Assembly: GCA_903868245.1 (NCBI GenBank)
Contig: CAIPUN010000060.1
Coordinates: forward strand, 1-33,501
Length of the DNA: 33,501 nucleotides
From: an uncultured Sphingomonadales bacterium
Lineage (GTDB): Bacteria > Pseudomonadota > Alphaproteobacteria > Sphingomonadales > Sphingomonadaceae
Direction: 5' to 3'
The position numbers were made by a program, and so were the translations under genes. Numbering within the stretch: the first letter of the stretch is position 1; the number at the start of each line of letters is the position of its first letter. Positions 33,254 through 33,501 of this stretch are shown here, in pieces. The notes beneath the pieces are model-generated. The model worked only from the letters and a program-made list of their open reading frames with translations. It did no database searches and had not been told where the DNA came from.

Positions 33254-33501
33254 TCTGCCGCAACCGCTTGTTCGGGTTCGCGCCAGACCAACACCGGCTT
33301 ACGCGCAGCTTGGGTTTCATCAAGGCGGCGGCGCGGCGCATGATGCGGCGCGGACTTTAAAGCGGGATCACCTGACTTGGCCCGTTCTGCGACTGACCGC
33401 ATCGCGCCGATGAACTGGTCGAGTGTGGCCTTGCTCTCCGTCTCAGTCGGTTCCACCAACATCGCGCCATGGACGACGAGCGGGAAATATACCGTCATCG
33501 G
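33250..33501 (-). CDS. gcvPB: Glycine dehydrogenase (decarboxylating) subunit 2, C-terminal end
   Basis: Only the last 83 residues are visible; the gene continues past the right edge. VVHGAMLVEPTETESKATLD and FIGAMRSVAERAKSGDP, then RRRLDETQAARKPVLVW, are the typical C-terminus of the PLP-containing P protein of the glycine cleavage system in organisms where it is split into GcvPA and GcvPB. P protein decarboxylates glycine and loads aminomethyl on lipoylated GcvH. I see no PLP lysine because that part lies outside the window. It overlaps the DUF938 gene by four bases. The ATG at 33498 is internal, not the start. Identity rests on the C-terminal motif only. Confidence 0.85.
   Translation of the reverse strand, partial: PMTVYFPLVVHGAMLVEPTETESKATLDQFIGAMRSVAERAKSGDPALKSAPHHAPRRRLDETQAARKPVLVWREPEQAVAAE

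Noticed and set aside
1-33501. CRISPR array, insertion sequence, prophage or toxin-antitoxin module
   Set aside because: No repeat-spacer pattern, transposase, integrase, phage structural gene or small paired toxin-antitoxin frames were seen on either strand.

Overview
The window looks like a chromosomal segment from an alphaproteobacterium, most likely a member of the Sphingomonadales (Sphingopyxis/Sphingorhabdus-like). I base this on the ribosomal protein S4 sequence, a CysNC fusion, a split glycine decarboxylase (GcvPB), a tRNA with encoded CCA, mid-range GC, and an intergenic hairpin repeat of a kind I know from sphingomonads. This placement is inference from recalled family features, not a database search. 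I see no insertion sequence, phage, CRISPR array, integrase or conjugation gene.

Left part (1-6.7 kb): a chorismate mutase cut by the left edge is divergent from rpsD, which ends in a strong terminator. After a repeat-bearing spacer comes a same-strand run: exported M28 zinc peptidase, agmatine deiminase, exported methyltransferase-like protein, N-carbamoylputrescine amidase and folK. Agmatine deiminase and the amidase together convert agmatine to putrescine. A tRNA-Lys(UUU) follows.

Central part (6.7-15.9 kb, minus strand): an eight-gene CoA-ester catabolic operon. In transcription order it encodes an acyl-CoA dehydrogenase, a CaiB/BaiF CoA-transferase resembling mesaconyl-CoA C1-C4 isomerase (Mct), a thiolase, a long methylsuccinyl-CoA dehydrogenase-like enzyme (Mcd), a mesaconyl-C4-CoA/itaconyl-CoA hydratase-like enzyme (Meh), two further acyl-CoA dehydrogenases and a PaaG-like crotonase. 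Five consecutive genes overlap by 4 or 8 bases. Taken together, Mcd-, Mct- and Meh-like enzymes would dehydrogenate a methylsuccinyl-type CoA ester, move CoA from one carboxyl to the other, and hydrate the product. No lyase or CoA ligase is in the operon. This is the most interesting part of the window.

Divergent from it is the sulfate activation operon cysD-cysNC-cysQ (16.2-19.8 kb). It is convergent with a lipoprotein S41 protease. A 470-base spacer with a perfect 15-base palindrome precedes ahpC-ahpF (peroxide detoxification). A two-gene RND efflux system (lipoprotein adaptor plus inner-membrane pump, no outer-membrane channel) follows.

Right part (28.3-33.5 kb): a UDP-GlcNAc 2-epimerase and a UDP-glucose 6-dehydrogenase supply surface-polysaccharide precursors. 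On the minus strand are an acyl-CoA ligase, a DUF938 methyltransferase-like protein, and the C-terminal end of gcvPB cut by the right edge.
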